In this document: positions 34,862 to 44,221 of the stretch, piece by piece
Position numbering within the stretch: position 1 is the stretch's first letter
Layout of the letters: each line of letters starts with the position of its first letter
DNA from: Muriicola soli
GTDB taxonomy: Bacteria; Bacteroidota; Bacteroidia; Flavobacteriales; Flavobacteriaceae
Length of the DNA: 64,000 nucleotides
Assembly (NCBI RefSeq): GCF_004139715.1
Contig: NZ_CP035544.1
Span: 2,545,501-2,609,500, forward strand
Direction of reading: 5' to 3'
The notes under the pieces: generated by a model
Told to the model about the DNA's origin: nothing
The model's input: only the letters and a program-made list of their open reading frames with translations
Database searches by the model: none
Translations under genes and position numbers: made by a program

Positions 34862-36178
34862 ATGAGCATTAAAACTGTGCCGTATGTGCCCCACAAAGTA
34901 AAAGACCTTTCCCTTGCTGCATGGGGGAGAAAGGAAATAGAATTGGCAGAAGCAGAAATGCCCGGACTGATGTCCCTCAGAGAAGAATTTAAAGAAGAAC
35001 AACCTCTGAAAGGTGCCCGGATTGCCGGCTGTCTTCACATGACTATTCAGACTGCGGTACTCATAGAGACACTCGTTGCCCTTGGAGCAGAAGTGACCTG
35101 GAGTTCTTGCAATATCTTTTCAACCCAGGATCAGGCAGCTGCAGCTATAGCCGCTACCGGTATTCCGGTTTACGCCTGGAAAGGGATGAATGAAGAGGAA
35201 TTTGATTGGTGTATAGAACAAACTCTTTTCTTTGGAGAGGACAGAAAACCCTTAAATATGATTCTCGATGACGGAGGAGATTTAACGAATATGGTTTTGG
35301 ACAGATATCCGGAATTAGCCTCCGGGATCAAAGGATTATCTGAAGAAACAACTACCGGTGTTCACCGTCTTTACGAAAGGATGAAAAACGGAACACTTCC
35401 CATGCCTGCGATCAACGTAAACGATTCGGTGACCAAGTCGAAATTTGACAATAAATACGGTTGTAAAGAGAGTGCCGTTGATGCGGTTAGAAGAGCCACA
35501 GATACTATGCTGGCCGGCAAAAAAGTGGTAGTAGCCGGATACGGTGATGTTGGAAAAGGAACCGCCGCTTCTTTCAGAGGCGCCGGATCTATTGTTACAG
35601 TGACAGAAATTGATCCAATTTGTGCCTTGCAGGCCTGTATGGATGGTTTTGAGGTAAAAAAATTAGAAACTGTAATTGGAAATGCAGACATTATTGTAAC
35701 TGCTACCGGAAATAAAGACATCATCCGCGAAGAACATTTTAGAGCCATGAGAGATAAGGCGATTCTTTGTAATATTGGCCATTTCGACAATGAAATTGAT
35801 ATGGCTTGGCTGAATTCTCAATACGGGAAAACAAAAGACGAGATCAAGCCTCAAGTTGATAAGTACACCATAGAAGGGAAGGATGTAATTGTGTTGGCAG
35901 AGGGCCGTCTGGTAAACCTGGGTTGCGCAACCGGCCATCCGAGTTTTGTGATGAGCAATTCTTTTACAAATCAGACCCTGGCGCAGATAGAGCTTTGGAA
36001 ATACAGTGATAAATACGAAAATAAAGTATATATGCTGCCAAAACACCTGGATGAGAAGGTGGCTAAGTTACACCTTTCACGTCTGGGAGCAGAACTCACG
36101 GAAATGGACAAAGAGCAGGCTGATTACATCGGAGTACCTCAAAACGGTCCTTTCAAACCAGATTATTATCGATATTAA
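34862..36178 (+). CDS. ahcY: Adenosylhomocysteinase
   Basis: A 438-residue cytoplasmic enzyme splitting S-adenosylhomocysteine to adenosine and homocysteine, which relieves inhibition of methyltransferases. The start is ATG 34862 ([25 protein letters not shown]); an upstream TTG at 34832 adds an unlikely extension. NAD-binding GYGDVGKG lies at about 220-227, preceded by the catalytic region [19 protein letters not shown]. The C-terminus PFKPDYYRY is the canonical end that reaches the neighbouring subunit's NAD site. It is monocistronic with a strong terminator. Confidence 0.97.
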   Translation: MSIKTVPYVPHKVKDLSLAAWGRKEIELAEAEMPGLMSLREEFKEEQPLKGARIAGCLHMTIQTAVLIETLVALGAEVTWSSCNIFSTQDQAAAAIAATGIPVYAWKGMNEEEFDWCIEQTLFFGEDRKPLNMILDDGGDLTNMVLDRYPELASGIKGLSEETTTGVHRLYERMKNGTLPMPAINVNDSVTKSKFDNKYGCKESAVDAVRRATDTMLAGKKVVVAGYGDVGKGTAASFRGAGSIVTVTEIDPICALQACMDGFEVKKLETVIGNADIIVTATGNKDIIREEHFRAMRDKAILCNIGHFDNEIDMAWLNSQYGKTKDEIKPQVDKYTIEGKDVIVLAEGRLVNLGCATGHPSFVMSNSFTNQTLAQIELWKYSDKYENKVYMLPKHLDEKVAKLHLSRLGAELTEMDKEQADYIGVPQNGPFKPDYYRY

Positions 36179-36195
36179 TCTGAAATTGATATCAT

Positions 36196-36229
36196 AAAAA
36201 AAGCTCTTGATTTCTCAAGAGCTTTTTTT
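36196..36229. terminator. Bidirectional intrinsic terminator between ahcY and rpmA
   Basis: A 10-bp stem (AAGCTCTTGA with TCAAGAGCTT, loop TTTC) is flanked by A5 and T5 runs that extend the pairing. It serves ahcY on the plus strand and rpmA on the minus strand. Confidence 0.9.
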
Positions 36230-36246
36230 ATTTCTGGAAAACGGGT

Positions 36247-36507
36247 TTAAGCGTCAAATGGTTCGATGGAAACATAAGATTTTCCTCCGGCCTTTTTCTC
36301 AAACTTCACCATCCCGTCTACCATGGCATGCAAAGTGTGATCTTTACCTGCGTATACGTTTTCTCCGGGATTGTGTTTGGTTCCCCTTTGTCTTACAATA
36401 ATATTTCCGGCAGTAGCAGCCTGGCCGCCAAAGATCTTAACTCCAAGTCGTTTCGACTCCGATTCTCTTCCGTTTTTGGAACTACCTACACCTTTTTTAT
36501 GTGCCAT
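36247..36507 (-). CDS. rpmA: 50S ribosomal protein L27
   Basis: An 86-residue protein with the standard N-terminus [25 protein letters not shown]-type sequence, no cleavable leader, and [17 protein letters not shown]. Its N-terminal tail reaches the peptidyl transferase centre. It is second in the rplU-rpmA operon, 32 bases after rplU. Confidence 0.97.
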   Translation of the reverse strand: MAHKKGVGSSKNGRESESKRLGVKIFGGQAATAGNIIVRQRGTKHNPGENVYAGKDHTLHAMVDGMVKFEKKAGGKSYVSIEPFDA

Positions 36508-36539
36508 AATTCTATATGTTTAGCGGAGTGATCTCCTAA

Positions 36540-37118
36540 TTATTTACTTAATGCGGCGATGAGTTCGGCCTTCTTCATAGAAGAATACCCCTCAACACCT
36601 CTAGATTTTGCCATTGCTTTCAGCTCAGCAACCGTGTTCTTACTCAGATCAGCTGATGCTTTAGGAGCTGCTTTTTTGGTCTCTTTTGCCTTGGGAGCTT
36701 CCTTTTTAGCTTCCGGAGCTGCTTTCTTAGGAGCAGTTTCCTTCTTTGCTTTTGGAGATTCTTTTGCAGGAGCAGCCTCTTTCTTGGCTTCTACCTTTTT
36801 AGCTCCTTTGGCAATAATACCTTCAATCTGGATTTCAGTGAGGAACTGACGATGTCCGTTCTTCTTCTGATAACCTTTTCGCCTTTTCTTTTTAAAGACG
36901 ATTACTTTGTCACCCTTGAGGTGCTTAACGACTTTTGCCTCTACAGCAGCGCCGTCTATAGCCGGGGCGCCAACAGTAACATTCTTACCGTCTTCCAAAA
37001 GAAGAACATTATGAAAAGAAACCTTCTTTCCCTCTTCTTCTTTTAAGCGGTGAACGTAAACCTTCTGGTCTTTCGCAACCTTAAATTGCTGCCCTGCTAT
37101 TTCTACAATTGCATACAT
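36540..37118 (-). CDS. rplU: 50S ribosomal protein L21 with a long C-terminal extension
   Basis: A 192-residue protein. Residues 1-103 are the usual L21 core (MYAIVEIAGQQFKVAKDQKVYVHRL, KKKRRKGYQKKNGHRQ). Residues about 105-158 are a low-complexity Lys/Ala/Glu/Pro region, and residues about 160-192 (LSKNTVAELKAMAKSRGVEGY, then KKAELIAAL) form a Rho-N/SAP-like helical domain of a kind that binds nucleic acid. The typical L21 is near 103 residues, so the tail nearly doubles it. It is transcribed first, from a very good promoter at 37194-37223. Confidence 0.95.
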   Translation of the reverse strand: MYAIVEIAGQQFKVAKDQKVYVHRLKEEEGKKVSFHNVLLLEDGKNVTVGAPAIDGAAVEAKVVKHLKGDKVIVFKKKRRKGYQKKNGHRQFLTEIQIEGIIAKGAKKVEAKKEAAPAKESPKAKKETAPKKAAPEAKKEAPKAKETKKAAPKASADLSKNTVAELKAMAKSRGVEGYSSMKKAELIAALSK

Positions 37119-37193
37119 AGCGTTGAATTAAATGATTAACCTATTCTGTCCCGCCGTTCAACTTAAACGTCCGAAGGAACTTTTAGGAGGGTG

Positions 37194-37223
37194 CAAATAT
37201 ACTGCTAAATTGATAAATCGCAA
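37194..37223 (-). promoter_or_regulatory. Promoter of rplU-rpmA
   Basis: On the minus strand TTG (37221-37223) and TATATTTG (37194-37201) are separated by exactly 19 bases, a near-perfect Bacteroidetes housekeeping promoter. It implies a leader of about 70 bases before rplU. Confidence 0.8.
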
Positions 37224-37251
37224 GGGTTTTGATTATAAAAAAGACTGTCCC

Positions 37252-37695
37252 TTACTTGGTATTATTAGTAGACTTAAACAGTTGCATAAACGATAAGGTA
37301 AGGACAATACTGGTGGCAAAACCCATGATCGCTACGGTAAAGAAAACTATAGCCTCAAAACTATCAAATCTGCTAAACCATTGTGAAGAGAGATGTTCAA
37401 GAAATTCCGGATCTATTTCGGTAGCGTAGATGGCAAAAAATACAGTAAATATGAGAGTTGCCACAAAACCTGTGACAATTCCTGCTTTAAACCCTGTACC
37501 GTAAGTAAATTTGTCTTTTTCCTGGATCTTAAAGTATTTGATCGCTTCGTAAATAGCAAAGCCCGTTATTATTCCGTTGAACAAACTGTAAAATACATTG
37601 GTGTGCAGATCAACAAGAGACAGGATCAAGAAATAAGCAATAAGGCTTCCGCTGGCAGCAATTCCAAAGCGAATGGGAAGTGCGATTTTCTTCAT
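37252..37695 (-). CDS. DUF4199 family membrane protein
   Basis: A 147-residue protein with four transmembrane segments (about 8-27, 34-50, 68-90 and 113-137), matching DUF4199 proteins of Bacteroidetes (FTYGTGFKAGIVTGFVATLIFTVFFAIYATEIDPEFLE). Its function is unknown. It lies between the rplU promoter and the M16 peptidase operon with no evident partner. Confidence 0.85.
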   Translation of the reverse strand: MKKIALPIRFGIAASGSLIAYFLILSLVDLHTNVFYSLFNGIITGFAIYEAIKYFKIQEKDKFTYGTGFKAGIVTGFVATLIFTVFFAIYATEIDPEFLEHLSSQWFSRFDSFEAIVFFTVAIMGFATSIVLTLSFMQLFKSTNNTK

Positions 37696-37758
37696 AGGAT
37701 TATTGGTTGTTTTAAGGCTTTCAAAGTATGAAATTATCGTTAATATGGCTGTTAATTC

Positions 37759-37788
37759 TTGTTAAAGCTATGGGAATTTTTATATTTA
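37759..37788 (+). promoter_or_regulatory. Promoter of the M16 peptidase operon
   Basis: TTG at 37759-37761 and TATATTTA at 37781-37788 are separated by 19 bases. The first ATG is about 85 bases downstream, leaving a leader of about 78 bases. Confidence 0.6.
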
Positions 37789-37872
37789 CGGAACTAAAAT
37801 TGTAGTATCTTCACAGATTTACCAGATTATTACAAAAATAGATTTACTTCATTTAATTTAATTACCAAACAC

Positions 37873-39201
37873 ATGAGAAAAAGAAAATTTTCAGTACCCT
37901 TCATGGCCCTGCTCTTCATGGTTCTGACCGCCGGAGCCCAGGAAGTAGTTTATGAGGAGTACGATCTGGATAACGGCTTGCACGTTATCCTGCATCAGGA
38001 CAACACAGCACCGGTAGTGACTACTTCGGTGATGTACCACGTAGGTGGAAAGGACAGAACCGAAGGGCGAACAGGTTTTGCTCATTTATTTGAACATTTA
38101 CTCTTCGAAGGAACAAAGAATATAGAAAGAGGGAAATGGTTTGAGATAGTCTCTTCAAATGGAGGCAGAAACAATGCCAATACCTCTCAGGACAGAACCT
38201 ATTATTACGAAGTTTTTCCAAGCAACAACCTGAAATTAGGGCTCTGGATGGAATCTGAAAGAATGCTGCATCCCATTATAAACCAGGAAGGGATTGATAC
38301 ACAGCAGGAAGTAGTAAAAGAAGAAAAAAGACTTCGATATGACAACTCTCCCTATGGGCAGCTATTGCCGGTACTTGGAGAAAACCTGTTTAAAGTGCAT
38401 CCTTATAAGGATCCCAATATAGGCTATATGGAAGATCTGGATGCCGCTACGCTTGAAGATGTGATCGCTTACAACAAGAAATACTACGTGCCCAATAATG
38501 CGGTACTGGTTGTAGCAGGCGATATTGATGTAGCTGAGACCAAGAAATTGATCTCTGATTATTTCGGGCCTATCCCACGAGGAGCTGATATCCAAAGAAG
38601 TTATCCTAAGGAAGAGCCTATCACAGAGGAGATCAAGGCAACGGCCTACGATCCTAACATTCAGATCCCGGCTGTGATGGTGGCTTACCGAACTCCTGGA
38701 TTTGCAGAACGAGATGCTTACGTACTGGATATGATATCGACTTACCTCAGCGATGGTAAAAGTTCGAAGCTCTACAAGAAGATTGTGGACGACCAGAAAC
38801 AGGCTTTGCAAGTAGGAGCATTTAACATTGGGCAGGAAGACTATGGCATGTATCTGGTTTTTGCATTGCCTGTAGGTGAAACACCCCTCGAAGTGCTAAC
38901 TGCGGAAATGGAAGAAGAAGTTGCCCTGGTAAGGACCGAGCTTATTTCAGAAAAGGATTACCAAAAACTTCAAAATAAATTTGAAAACAGATTTGTCAAC
39001 TCCAATGCCAGTGTTGAAGGAATTGCAGGAACTCTCGCCACTTCGTATATGTTGTACGGTGACACTGACCTGATCAACAAGGAGATTGATATATTCAGAT
39101 CGATAACCCGCGAAGAAATAAGGGAAGTTGCAGCAAAGTATTTGAAGCCCAACCAGCGTGTAGTGATCGATTATTTACCCAAAGACAAAACAGACAATTA
39201 A
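37873..39201 (+). CDS. M16 family zinc peptidase, catalytic subunit
   Basis: A 442-residue secreted peptidase with a signal peptide (MRKRKFSVPFMALLFMVLTAGAQ-type). The inverted zinc motif HLFEH lies at residues 71-75, with the distal Glu region EVVKEEKR near 148-155, and a C-terminal M16 domain follows (about 190-370). It is expected in the periplasm or at the outer membrane. The next gene, 3 bases later, encodes the partner that lacks the zinc motif, so the two probably form a heterodimer. Confidence 0.93.
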   Translation: MRKRKFSVPFMALLFMVLTAGAQEVVYEEYDLDNGLHVILHQDNTAPVVTTSVMYHVGGKDRTEGRTGFAHLFEHLLFEGTKNIERGKWFEIVSSNGGRNNANTSQDRTYYYEVFPSNNLKLGLWMESERMLHPIINQEGIDTQQEVVKEEKRLRYDNSPYGQLLPVLGENLFKVHPYKDPNIGYMEDLDAATLEDVIAYNKKYYVPNNAVLVVAGDIDVAETKKLISDYFGPIPRGADIQRSYPKEEPITEEIKATAYDPNIQIPAVMVAYRTPGFAERDAYVLDMISTYLSDGKSSKLYKKIVDDQKQALQVGAFNIGQEDYGMYLVFALPVGETPLEVLTAEMEEEVALVRTELISEKDYQKLQNKFENRFVNSNASVEGIAGTLATSYMLYGDTDLINKEIDIFRSITREEIREVAAKYLKPNQRVVIDYLPKDKTDN

Positions 39202-39204
39202 AAG

Positions 39205-41283
39205 ATGAAAAGAATAATATATACTTTGATAATTGCATTTATAACGGTGTCTGTCACTGCACAGATCGACCGTTCTAAAATGCCTGAACCCGGGCCAGCC
39301 CCGGAGATCAATCTGGAAGATCCACAACAGTTTGAACTCGCCAATGGCTTGAAAGTCATGGTGGTGGAAAATCACAAATTGCCAAGAGTCTCTATGCAAT
39401 TAACCCTTGACAATCCTCCCATTTTGGAAGGAGATAAGGCAGGAGTTTCGAGTTTAACAGGGGCTCTTTTAGGAAACGGATCAACTTCAATCCCAAAGGA
39501 TGAATTTAATGAGGAAGTTGATTTCCTTGGCGCTAGTATCAGCTTTGGTTCACAAAGTGCATTTGCCAGTTCCCTGTCTAAGTATTTCCCCCGGATTCTT
39601 GAATTAATGGCTGATGCGGCCATTAATCCCAACTTTACACAGGAGGAATTTGACAAAGAGAAGGATAAACTTATAACCGGACTTAAAACTCAGGAGAAGG
39701 ATGTTTCTGCTATTGCAGGAAGGGTACAAAGAGCACTAGCTTATGGTACTGATCACCCCTACGGAGAATTCACTACCGAGGAAACGGTCAACAACGTAAG
39801 TCTGTTGGATGTAAACCGATTCTATGAGAGTTATTTTGTGCCTGCCAATGCTTATTTGGTAGTCATCGGAGATGTAGAGTTCGATCAGGTAAAAGAACTG
39901 GTCACAGAAGCATTTACCCCGTGGACAAAGGCTGCGCCTCCGTCATTATCGTTCTCTAAACCTTTGGATGCTCAGTACACCCAGATTAACTTTGTAGATG
40001 TTCCCAATGCTGTTCAATCTGAAATTACGGTCCAAAACCTGGTAGATCTGAAAATGAAAGATGAGGACTACCTTCCCGCTATTGTTGCCAATCAGATCCT
40101 CGGAGGAGGAGGTGAAGCAAGATTGTTTTTGAATTTAAGGGAGGACAAAGGATATACCTATGGGTCTTATTCGCGTATAGGAGATAATAAATATGTTCCT
40201 GCCAGATTCAGCGCTTCGGCAAGCGTTAGGAATGTCGTTACTGATAGTTCCGTTGTTGAATTGCTCTCTGAGATTGACAGAATCGCCAAGGAACCTGTAT
40301 CGGCTAAAGAACTGGCAAATACCAAGGCTAAATACGTTGGAAACTTTGTGATGGCTCTCGAAAGACCGTCTACAATAGCCAGGTATGCTCTTAATATCGA
40401 AACTGAAGACCTGCCAAGTGACTTCTACAAGACCTACCTTGAAAGGATAAATGCCATAACCATCGAGGATGTTCAGGCAGCAGCAAGTAAATACTTTTCT
40501 GCAAATAATGCGAGAGTAGTTGTAGCCGGTAAGGGAAGTGAAGTTCTGGAAAACCTGGAGAAAGTCACTTTTAACGGGAAGTCGGTTCCGATCAAATACT
40601 TCGACAAATACGCCAATGAAACTGAAAAACCGGATTACGAGGCCAGCGTGCCCGAAGGTGTAACAGTGCAATCGGTGATCGATAAATATTTTGAGGCCAT
40701 TGGTGGGAAAGATAATGTAGCTGCCATAGAATCCCTTAAGCTCGTCTATGAAGGCAGTGCGATGGGAGCTACGATCAAAGTTGAGGAGAAAAAAACCGCA
40801 GATAAATACGCTCAGACTACCTTTATGAACAATGCTCCTATGATGGGAGTTATTGCCAAAGGCGACGAGTTGTACATGAAGCAGGGCGCCAATAAAACAC
40901 CATTACCCCCGGATCTTCAGCAAGACATGAAGAGTTCGATGGGAATCTTCCCGGAGCAAAAGATTGCGACCAACCCTGATGCCAAAATTGGCGGAACCGA
41001 AATGTTGGATGGGAAAGAAGTAATTAAAATAGAGGTTCCCGGAAAGGTGGTGCAGGCAACCTACTACTACGATGTAGAATCCGGTCTGAAAGTGAAAGAA
41101 GCATCTGTAACTTCCATGAATGGGCAAACCCAAAACCAGGAAAGCATGTTGATGGATTATCAGGAGTTTGATGGGATTAAATTTCCGACTCTGAAGACCA
41201 GTAATCTAGGGCCGCAGACCATTGAGGTCAGGTTACTTGAAGCTGTTATCAACTATTCCGTAACAGAGGCAGATTTCGAATAA
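39205..41283 (+). CDS. M16 family peptidase-like protein, non-catalytic partner with an extra C-terminal domain
   Basis: A 692-residue secreted protein (MKRIIYTLIIAFITVSVTAQ). The first M16 domain (about 45-230) has LTGALLGNGS where HxxEH should be, so it cannot bind zinc. The second domain keeps the substrate-binding segment LREDKGYTYGSYSR (about 311-324), as in other non-catalytic partners. From about residue 480 comes an additional domain (VQSVIDKYFEAIGGKDNVAAIESLKLVYEG) resembling lipoprotein-carrier (LolA-like) folds. It is translationally coupled to the catalytic subunit. Confidence 0.9.
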   Translation: MKRIIYTLIIAFITVSVTAQIDRSKMPEPGPAPEINLEDPQQFELANGLKVMVVENHKLPRVSMQLTLDNPPILEGDKAGVSSLTGALLGNGSTSIPKDEFNEEVDFLGASISFGSQSAFASSLSKYFPRILELMADAAINPNFTQEEFDKEKDKLITGLKTQEKDVSAIAGRVQRALAYGTDHPYGEFTTEETVNNVSLLDVNRFYESYFVPANAYLVVIGDVEFDQVKELVTEAFTPWTKAAPPSLSFSKPLDAQYTQINFVDVPNAVQSEITVQNLVDLKMKDEDYLPAIVANQILGGGGEARLFLNLREDKGYTYGSYSRIGDNKYVPARFSASASVRNVVTDSSVVELLSEIDRIAKEPVSAKELANTKAKYVGNFVMALERPSTIARYALNIETEDLPSDFYKTYLERINAITIEDVQAAASKYFSANNARVVVAGKGSEVLENLEKVTFNGKSVPIKYFDKYANETEKPDYEASVPEGVTVQSVIDKYFEAIGGKDNVAAIESLKLVYEGSAMGATIKVEEKKTADKYAQTTFMNNAPMMGVIAKGDELYMKQGANKTPLPPDLQQDMKSSMGIFPEQKIATNPDAKIGGTEMLDGKEVIKIEVPGKVVQATYYYDVESGLKVKEASVTSMNGQTQNQESMLMDYQEFDGIKFPTLKTSNLGPQTIEVRLLEAVINYSVTEADFE

Positions 41284-41304
41284 ACGAATACAATCTAAAT
41301 TATC

Positions 41305-41339
41305 AAACGCATCTCAGGAATGGGATGCGTTTCTTTTTT
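41305..41339 (+). terminator. Intrinsic terminator of the M16 operon
   Basis: An 11-bp stem (AAACGCATCTC with GGGATGCGTTT, one G-T pair) with a 6-base loop is followed by C and a T7 run. The stem overlaps the last codons and stop of the convergent DMT transporter gene. Confidence 0.85.
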
Positions 41340-42204
41340 TGTTGACCAGGTATACTCCCAATAAAATGATTCCTGATGCAAACACCTGCCATACACTAAA
41401 ACGTTCTCCGTCGATCAAGCCCCAGAAGATTCCTACCACCGGGATCAGGTAAGTAACAGAGACTGAAAATACAGGAGAGGAAATCTGGATCAAACGGTTG
41501 AACATCACCTTGGCCACACAGGTTCCTATAATACTCAGGAGAACAACATACCCTAAAGAGCTCATAAAATACTCCCCTTCCCTGACTGTACTGCTGAGTG
41601 CCCCTGAATAAAACATCAGAATGAGGGCGGGAATGACCATAAAGGCAAAATTACCTGCGGCAATTCCCATAGCCGAAACCTCCTGTAATTTGCTCTTGAT
41701 AATGTTGGCGTTACATGCATAAAGAACAGTAGCAATAACTACGAGTCCGGCATACCAGTAGTTCTGATCCGGATTTACATTAGAGCCCATGTAGATGAGC
41801 AAGATCGCCCCAAATAAACCTACCAGAACACCTGCCATCTGATTGCGGGTAAAGGAAATCCTAAAGGCTAAGAACCCAATAATGATGGTAAAGAGAGGTA
41901 CCAATGAATTCAGAATGGACGCAATACTGCTGTCAATTTCAGTTTCTGCGTAAGAGAAAAGGAAAACCGGGATAAAACTCCCAAAAAGTCCTGAGAGGGC
42001 TATCCAAAACCATTCTTTTCGGGAAATATTTCTGAGCGATTTGAATCCTATACCAAGGAGAACTACAGAAGTGATGACGATACGAACCGAACCCAGCTGA
42101 ATTGGCGTAAATCCTTCGAGGCCTTTTTTGATAAGAATATAAGAGGTACCCCAAATAATGGAAAGGACAATAAGGTAGACCCATTTGCGGTTTACGTCGC
42201 TCAA
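41314..42204 (-). CDS. EamA/DMT family transporter
   Basis: A 296-residue inner-membrane protein with ten predicted transmembrane segments in two EamA repeats. Characteristic stretches are SIIWGTSYILIKKGLEGFTPIQLGSVRI at the N-terminus and SPVFSVSVTYLIPVVGIFWGLIDGERFS in the second repeat. Members export amino acids or other metabolites; the substrate here is unknown. Its 3' end carries the terminator hairpin of the opposing M16 operon. Confidence 0.9.
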   Translation of the reverse strand: MSDVNRKWVYLIVLSIIWGTSYILIKKGLEGFTPIQLGSVRIVITSVVLLGIGFKSLRNISRKEWFWIALSGLFGSFIPVFLFSYAETEIDSSIASILNSLVPLFTIIIGFLAFRISFTRNQMAGVLVGLFGAILLIYMGSNVNPDQNYWYAGLVVIATVLYACNANIIKSKLQEVSAMGIAAGNFAFMVIPALILMFYSGALSSTVREGEYFMSSLGYVVLLSIIGTCVAKVMFNRLIQISSPVFSVSVTYLIPVVGIFWGLIDGERFSVWQVFASGIILLGVYLVNKKRNASHS

Positions 42205-42291
42205 CTTTTAAGAATTTGCGCAAAAATGAAGTATTTTACCGAATTAGACCGGGTACACTTTCGTAATTTTATGCTAATAAACGAATCTGCA

Positions 42292-42717
42292 ATGACTATG
42301 AGAACCACGATCGCCCTATTATCATTCCTTTTAATCGGCATGTCCTGCAAAACGGAACCCAAAAAGGCGGAGACCTCTTCAAAAATGGAAGAAGTAATGG
42401 CTGTACACGATGAAGTAATGCCTAAGATGGGCACTATTAGTAAACTCGTCGCCCGGTTAAAACCCATGGCCGACACTACTGATACCGGAAAAAATTATAT
42501 GAAGGCCATGCAAGATCTTCAGGCAGCACATAAGTCGATGATGGATTGGATGCAAGGGTTTGGTTCGCGTTTTGATTCTGATGAGATCATGAACGGGAAG
42601 GAATTGAGTGCCGAAAAAAAGGTGTGGCTTTTAGAAGAAGAGGAGAAGGTAAATCAGCTTAAGGAGGATATTAATAACAGTATAGCAAAAGCTGAAGAGT
42701 TACTTGCTGAAGACTAA
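42292..42717 (+). CDS. Lipoprotein of unknown function
   Basis: The start is placed at ATG 42292 (MTMRTTIALLSFLLIGMSC); ATG 42298 is equally possible, while the longer frame from 42226 has no signal-like start. The lipobox ends in IGMSC, giving a mature lipoprotein of about 123 residues. The rest is charged and helical, rich in Met, Lys and Glu (MEEVMAVHDEVMPKMGTISKLV, HKSMMDWMQGFGSRF). Similar helical-bundle lipoproteins occur in flavobacteria without assigned function. It overlaps the convergent dehydratase by 3 bases at the stops. Confidence 0.75.
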   Translation: MTMRTTIALLSFLLIGMSCKTEPKKAETSSKMEEVMAVHDEVMPKMGTISKLVARLKPMADTTDTGKNYMKAMQDLQAAHKSMMDWMQGFGSRFDSDEIMNGKELSAEKKVWLLEEEEKVNQLKEDINNSIAKAEELLAED

Positions 42718-43676
42718 AAAGGAAGGGCAGAGAGGTCTACATTTCCCCCCGAAATAACAATACCCACCTGCTTGTCTTTAAAGGCTTTTCGTTCTCTGTA
42801 TAATCCTGCAAGTGCTACTGCGCTAGAGGGTTCAACCACGATCTTCATCCTTTCCCAAATAAGGCGCATCGCATCTATGATCTCCTGCTCTTCTACCCTG
42901 ATTATCCTTTCAACCTTATCTAAAATTACTGGGAGCGTGTTACTTCCCAATTGTGTTTTAAGGCCATCGGCAATGGTATTTGTCGTTTTATTTTCTTCGA
43001 TTTTACCACTTATCATAGCTCTGTAGGCATCATCCACTTCAAAGGGTTCCGTGCCGATAACCTTGCAATTATTTCCCAGGTATGCAGCTGCCAGAGCCGA
43101 GCCTGCAATGAGTCCGCCCCCGCCTACAGGTAGTAATAGGAAGTTGAGCTGCGGATAATCCTGCAAAAGTTCAAATGCAGCTGTCCCCTGTCCGAGAATG
43201 ACATCGGGGTCATTGGAAGGATGCAAGAATACTGCCCCGGTCTTTTGTTGAATTTCCGATGCGGCTGTATTTCTGGCTGCCAGGGTGGGTTCACATTCAT
43301 AAATAATTCCTCCGTATTCTAAAACTCCTTTCTTTTTAACCTCCGGGGCTGAAGTTGGCATAACTATATGAGCAGTAACACCTAAAGTTCGGGCCGCCAG
43401 GGCAAGTGCCTGAGCAAAATTTCCCGATGAATGCGTGACAACTCCCCTACTGCGTTCTTCATCTGTAAGTTGAAGAAGTGCATGCGTTGCTCCCCGCATT
43501 TTGTAGGCTCCCATCCTTTGAAAGTTCTCGCATTTAAAATAGACCTCTGCCCCGGTTATTTCGTTAATCAGTCTAGAAGTAAGGACGGGCGTTTTATGAA
43601 TATAGGGCTTTATCTTTTTATGACAAGCCGGAAGCTGACTACCTCCTGGTTCTAAAGCATTTTCCCTTACTTCCAT
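42714..43676 (-). CDS. PLP-dependent threonine/serine dehydratase or serine racemase
   Basis: A 320-residue fold-type II PLP enzyme. The cofactor Lys lies in CENFQRMGAYKMRGA (about residue 58), the phosphate-binding loop is VGGGGLIAG, and the end reads VVISGGNVDLSALPF. It has no C-terminal ACT regulatory domain, so it resembles the catabolic threonine dehydratase and serine racemase group. Its 5' end overlaps the gldD stop by 10 bases, so it is read with gldD. Confidence 0.88.
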   Translation of the reverse strand: MEVRENALEPGGSQLPACHKKIKPYIHKTPVLTSRLINEITGAEVYFKCENFQRMGAYKMRGATHALLQLTDEERSRGVVTHSSGNFAQALALAARTLGVTAHIVMPTSAPEVKKKGVLEYGGIIYECEPTLAARNTAASEIQQKTGAVFLHPSNDPDVILGQGTAAFELLQDYPQLNFLLLPVGGGGLIAGSALAAAYLGNNCKVIGTEPFEVDDAYRAMISGKIEENKTTNTIADGLKTQLGSNTLPVILDKVERIIRVEEQEIIDAMRLIWERMKIVVEPSSAVALAGLYRERKAFKDKQVGIVISGGNVDLSALPF

Positions 43677-44221
43677 TTCAGTGTTTCCATGATACGGCGA
43701 ACGTCTTGTTGCAGATAGACTGCTGCCGGATAAATTGAATCGTAATTAGGTTTAGCGTAGAAGTATAGAGACCCCGTAAGAAAATGTTGTGTACTGTCAG
43801 TAGCATAGAACTGAGCCTGTGATGCAGCATTGCCTTTAACCTCATAAAACATTCCGAAAACCCTTTGCTCATCATTAATATATTTTTGCTCCAGGATGTT
43901 ATCGGCTCTTACCACGTGTTCGTAGGAAAGCTTTTGGGCATCGGATACCAATTCCAGAAGATTGTTCTCCACAGGCCTGTAGGTAAGGTAAATAGCCCCT
44001 TTGAGGTCTGGGTACTCCAGTGTAAAGGAAGAAGATTTGAGATCCTTTACACGAGCGAGATCGTTGTATTGAAAGCTGAAAGCAGGCGTATTTATGACTT
44101 TGGATTTACCTGCAGGGTATTCAAGACGAAGTTGGGCCTTTGGTTTTGGAAGGACCTCATCCTGACATGAACTGGTAAAAAGGATCAAACAAAACAGCAC
44201 AACTGTGTACTTATTTCTCAT
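43667..44221 (-). CDS. gldD: Gliding motility lipoprotein GldD
   Basis: A 184-residue lipoprotein (MRNKYTVVLFCLILFTSSCQDE, lipid-acceptor Cys at 19) followed by PKPKAQLRLEYPAGKSK, the hallmark of GldD. GldD is needed for gliding and works with the T9SS machinery in Flavobacterium. It overlaps gldE by 11 bases and follows ssb and mutY on the same strand, the conserved flavobacterial order. Confidence 0.92.
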   Translation of the reverse strand: MRNKYTVVLFCLILFTSSCQDEVLPKPKAQLRLEYPAGKSKVINTPAFSFQYNDLARVKDLKSSSFTLEYPDLKGAIYLTYRPVENNLLELVSDAQKLSYEHVVRADNILEQKYINDEQRVFGMFYEVKGNAASQAQFYATDSTQHFLTGSLYFYAKPNYDSIYPAAVYLQQDVRRIMETLKWK

